The notes below the pieces were generated by a model. The model did not search any database, was not told where the DNA came from, and was given only the letters and a program-made list of their open reading frames with translations. The translations under genes were made by a program, and so were the position numbers. DNA of 8,774 nucleotides from Propionibacteriaceae bacterium (lineage in GTDB: Bacteria; Actinomycetota; Actinomycetes; Propionibacteriales; Propionibacteriaceae), in contig CAJPNZ010000119.1 in NCBI GenBank assembly GCA_905372155.1, positions 1 through 8,774 of the forward strand, written 5' to 3'. This document shows, one piece after another, positions 7,761 through 8,774 of this stretch (position 1 is its first letter; each line of letters begins with the position of its first letter).

Positions 7761-8578
7761 GCGGAAACGAAGCCCGGTCCTTCGTGCTGGAGGGCCGGGA
7801 CCTCCATCTGGGATACGCCGGTGGCGCCGATGTCGTGGCGGGCCTCGATGTCGCCATTGAGACGGGGTCGTTCGCCGTGATCGTCGGGCCGAACGCTTGC
7901 GGCAAGTCCACCCTGCTGAGGTCGCTGAGCAAGGTGCTGCCGCCGCGTTCGGGAACCGTCCTGCTCGACGGCAGGGAGATCGCCGGGATGCGCCCCAAGG
8001 CCTTCGCGCGGGAGGTCGGCTTCCTGGCGCAGTCCTCCATAGCCCCCGAGGGCATCACCGTCCACGAACTGGTCAGCCGTGGCCGGTACCCGTACCAGAG
8101 CGTGCTGCACCAGTGGTCCGACGAGGACGACGAGCAGGTCAGCACCGCCATGGAACGCACCAACGTCAGCGCGCTGGCCGCGCGGCGCGTCGCCGAGCTG
8201 TCCGGCGGTCAGCGGCAACGGGTGTGGATCGCGATGGCACTGGCCCAGCAGACGCGCGTGCTGCTCCTCGACGAACCCACCACGTTCCTGGACCTGGCCC
8301 ACCAGGTGGAGGTCCTGGAGCTGTGCCGGGAACTCAACCAGGTGCTCGGCACCACCGTGGTGGCCGTGCTGCACGACCTCAACCAGGCCTGCCGCTACGC
8401 GGACCGGATCATCGCCATGCGCGACGGCCAGATCCTGACGCAGGGAAAACCCTCCGATGTGATGACCGCGGAGACGGTGGAACAGGTGTTCGGCCTCGAG
8501 GTCTCGGTGACCCCTGACCCGGTGACGGGCACACCGCTGGTGCTTCCGGCCCCGCCGCGGACACACAACACGAAATGA
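7757..8578 (+). CDS. fepC: Iron-siderophore ABC transporter ATP-binding protein (FepC-like)
   Basis: The cytoplasmic ATPase subunit that powers the FecCD permeases encoded by the divergent operon. The 273-residue protein has every expected motif: Walker A GPNACGKST (44-52), Q-loop Gln92 in FLAQSS, signature LSGGQRQRV (148-156), Walker B VLLLDEP with Asp172 and Glu173, D-loop near FLDLAHQ (177-183) and switch His206 in VLHDLNQA. The sequence GPNACGKSTLLR, the RGRYPYQ segment and QRQRVWIAMALAQQT are characteristic of the FepC/FecE group. The start is TTG at 7757-7759, overlapping the binding-protein TGA by four bases (TTGA). The Shine-Dalgarno is modest (AAGG 10 bases upstream), so translation probably depends on coupling. 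As its only visible promoter is that of the upstream gene, it should share the iron control. Confidence 0.94.
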   Translation: MSGNEARSFVLEGRDLHLGYAGGADVVAGLDVAIETGSFAVIVGPNACGKSTLLRSLSKVLPPRSGTVLLDGREIAGMRPKAFAREVGFLAQSSIAPEGITVHELVSRGRYPYQSVLHQWSDEDDEQVSTAMERTNVSALAARRVAELSGGQRQRVWIAMALAQQTRVLLLDEPTTFLDLAHQVEVLELCRELNQVLGTTVVAVLHDLNQACRYADRIIAMRDGQILTQGKPSDVMTAETVEQVFGLEVSVTPDPVTGTPLVLPAPPRTHNTK

Positions 8579-8774
8579 CGGGTTTCCCGAGAGACCGCGA
8601 AACCAAGCACAAAAGGTATGACACCGCCATGTCCGGCCGGGTAAGTGGCGCGCCGAGCAGTTGTGGTCCGCGAAGACCGGGGAGGTACTGGCAACCACGT
8701 CCCGGTACTCTCACCAGCTCAACATGGAGGGGGCTCATCTGGCGGCCTGGGCGTCGTCCTGATCGTTCGATTGG
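8579..8774. other. Right-edge region without a confident gene
   Basis: Nothing definite is encoded in these 196 bases. CGGG-TTT-CCCG at 8579-8589 directly after the ATPase stop is a 4-bp hairpin, too small to call a terminator. An imperfect inverted repeat, GGAGGTACTGG (8681-8691) and CCGGTACTCTC (8702-8712), could be an operator. TACTCT at 8706-8711 fits a -10 pattern and GGAGGGGG follows at 8726-8733, but no normal start codon comes at the right distance. A plus-strand frame from 8622 to the TGA at 8760-8762 looks coding by its third positions but lacks an ATG or GTG at its beginning. A different frame from ATG 8629 stays open to the edge but is Arg/Pro-rich and unconvincing. Confidence 0.4.

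Noticed and set aside
8618..8644. Eight-residue open frame from ATG after AAAAGG, a possible leader peptide
   Set aside because: Too short to support; no SD at working distance (AAGG is only 1 base away) and no downstream attenuator or gene in view.
8647..8654. Perfect palindrome GGCGCGCC
   Set aside because: An 8-base GC palindrome is expected by chance in GC-rich DNA and has no partner or context.
7583..8698. 371-residue minus-strand open frame opposite the ATPase
   Set aside because: Antisense to a gene with complete ABC motifs; composition is that of a shadow frame.

Overview
This is a GC-rich window with gene content and codon use typical of an actinobacterium. All of the recognisable mevalonate proteins resemble the enzymes of the Streptomyces mevalonate cluster. 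The genus cannot be fixed from the sequence. The minority of actinobacteria that carry a mevalonate pathway, including some Streptomyces relatives and possibly propionibacterial lineages, are the natural candidates. There are eight confident protein genes, all intact, and no RNA genes, insertion sequences or CRISPR arrays.

Left half (99-4217, minus strand): a four-gene operon transcribed right to left, mvaK1 - mvaD - mvaK2 - fni. It encodes mevalonate kinase, diphosphomevalonate decarboxylase, phosphomevalonate kinase and the FMN-dependent type 2 isopentenyl diphosphate isomerase. Together these convert mevalonate to IPP and DMAPP. The upstream enzymes (HMG-CoA synthase and reductase) are not in the window. 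They may lie beyond the left edge, but the first 98 bases do not settle this. A putative promoter and a roughly 110-base leader precede mvaK1, which appears to start at TTG.

Right half (4431-8578): a ferric-siderophore type ABC importer split into two divergent operons. Two FecCD-family permeases (fepD- and fepG-like) run leftward. A Tat-type lipoprotein binding protein and a FepC-like ATPase run rightward. The 88-base divergent spacer carries a good DtxR/IdeR-type iron box and a second, weaker copy 24 bases away. The better box overlaps the predicted -10 element and abuts the ATG of the binding protein, which has no usable Shine-Dalgarno sequence, so its mRNA is probably leaderless and iron-repressed.

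Between the two systems (4218-4430) lies a 40-base imperfect hairpin, probably the terminator of the permease operon. A putative promoter for the mevalonate operon overlaps one arm. Every same-strand gene junction inside the operons is a 4-base start/stop overlap (five of five). The last 196 bases hold no confident gene, only a coding-like stretch without a clear start. I see no clear evidence of a wholly new system. The most interesting points are the iron-box/leaderless arrangement, the terminator/promoter overlap, and the pairing of iron uptake with an isoprenoid route that needs no Fe-S enzymes.
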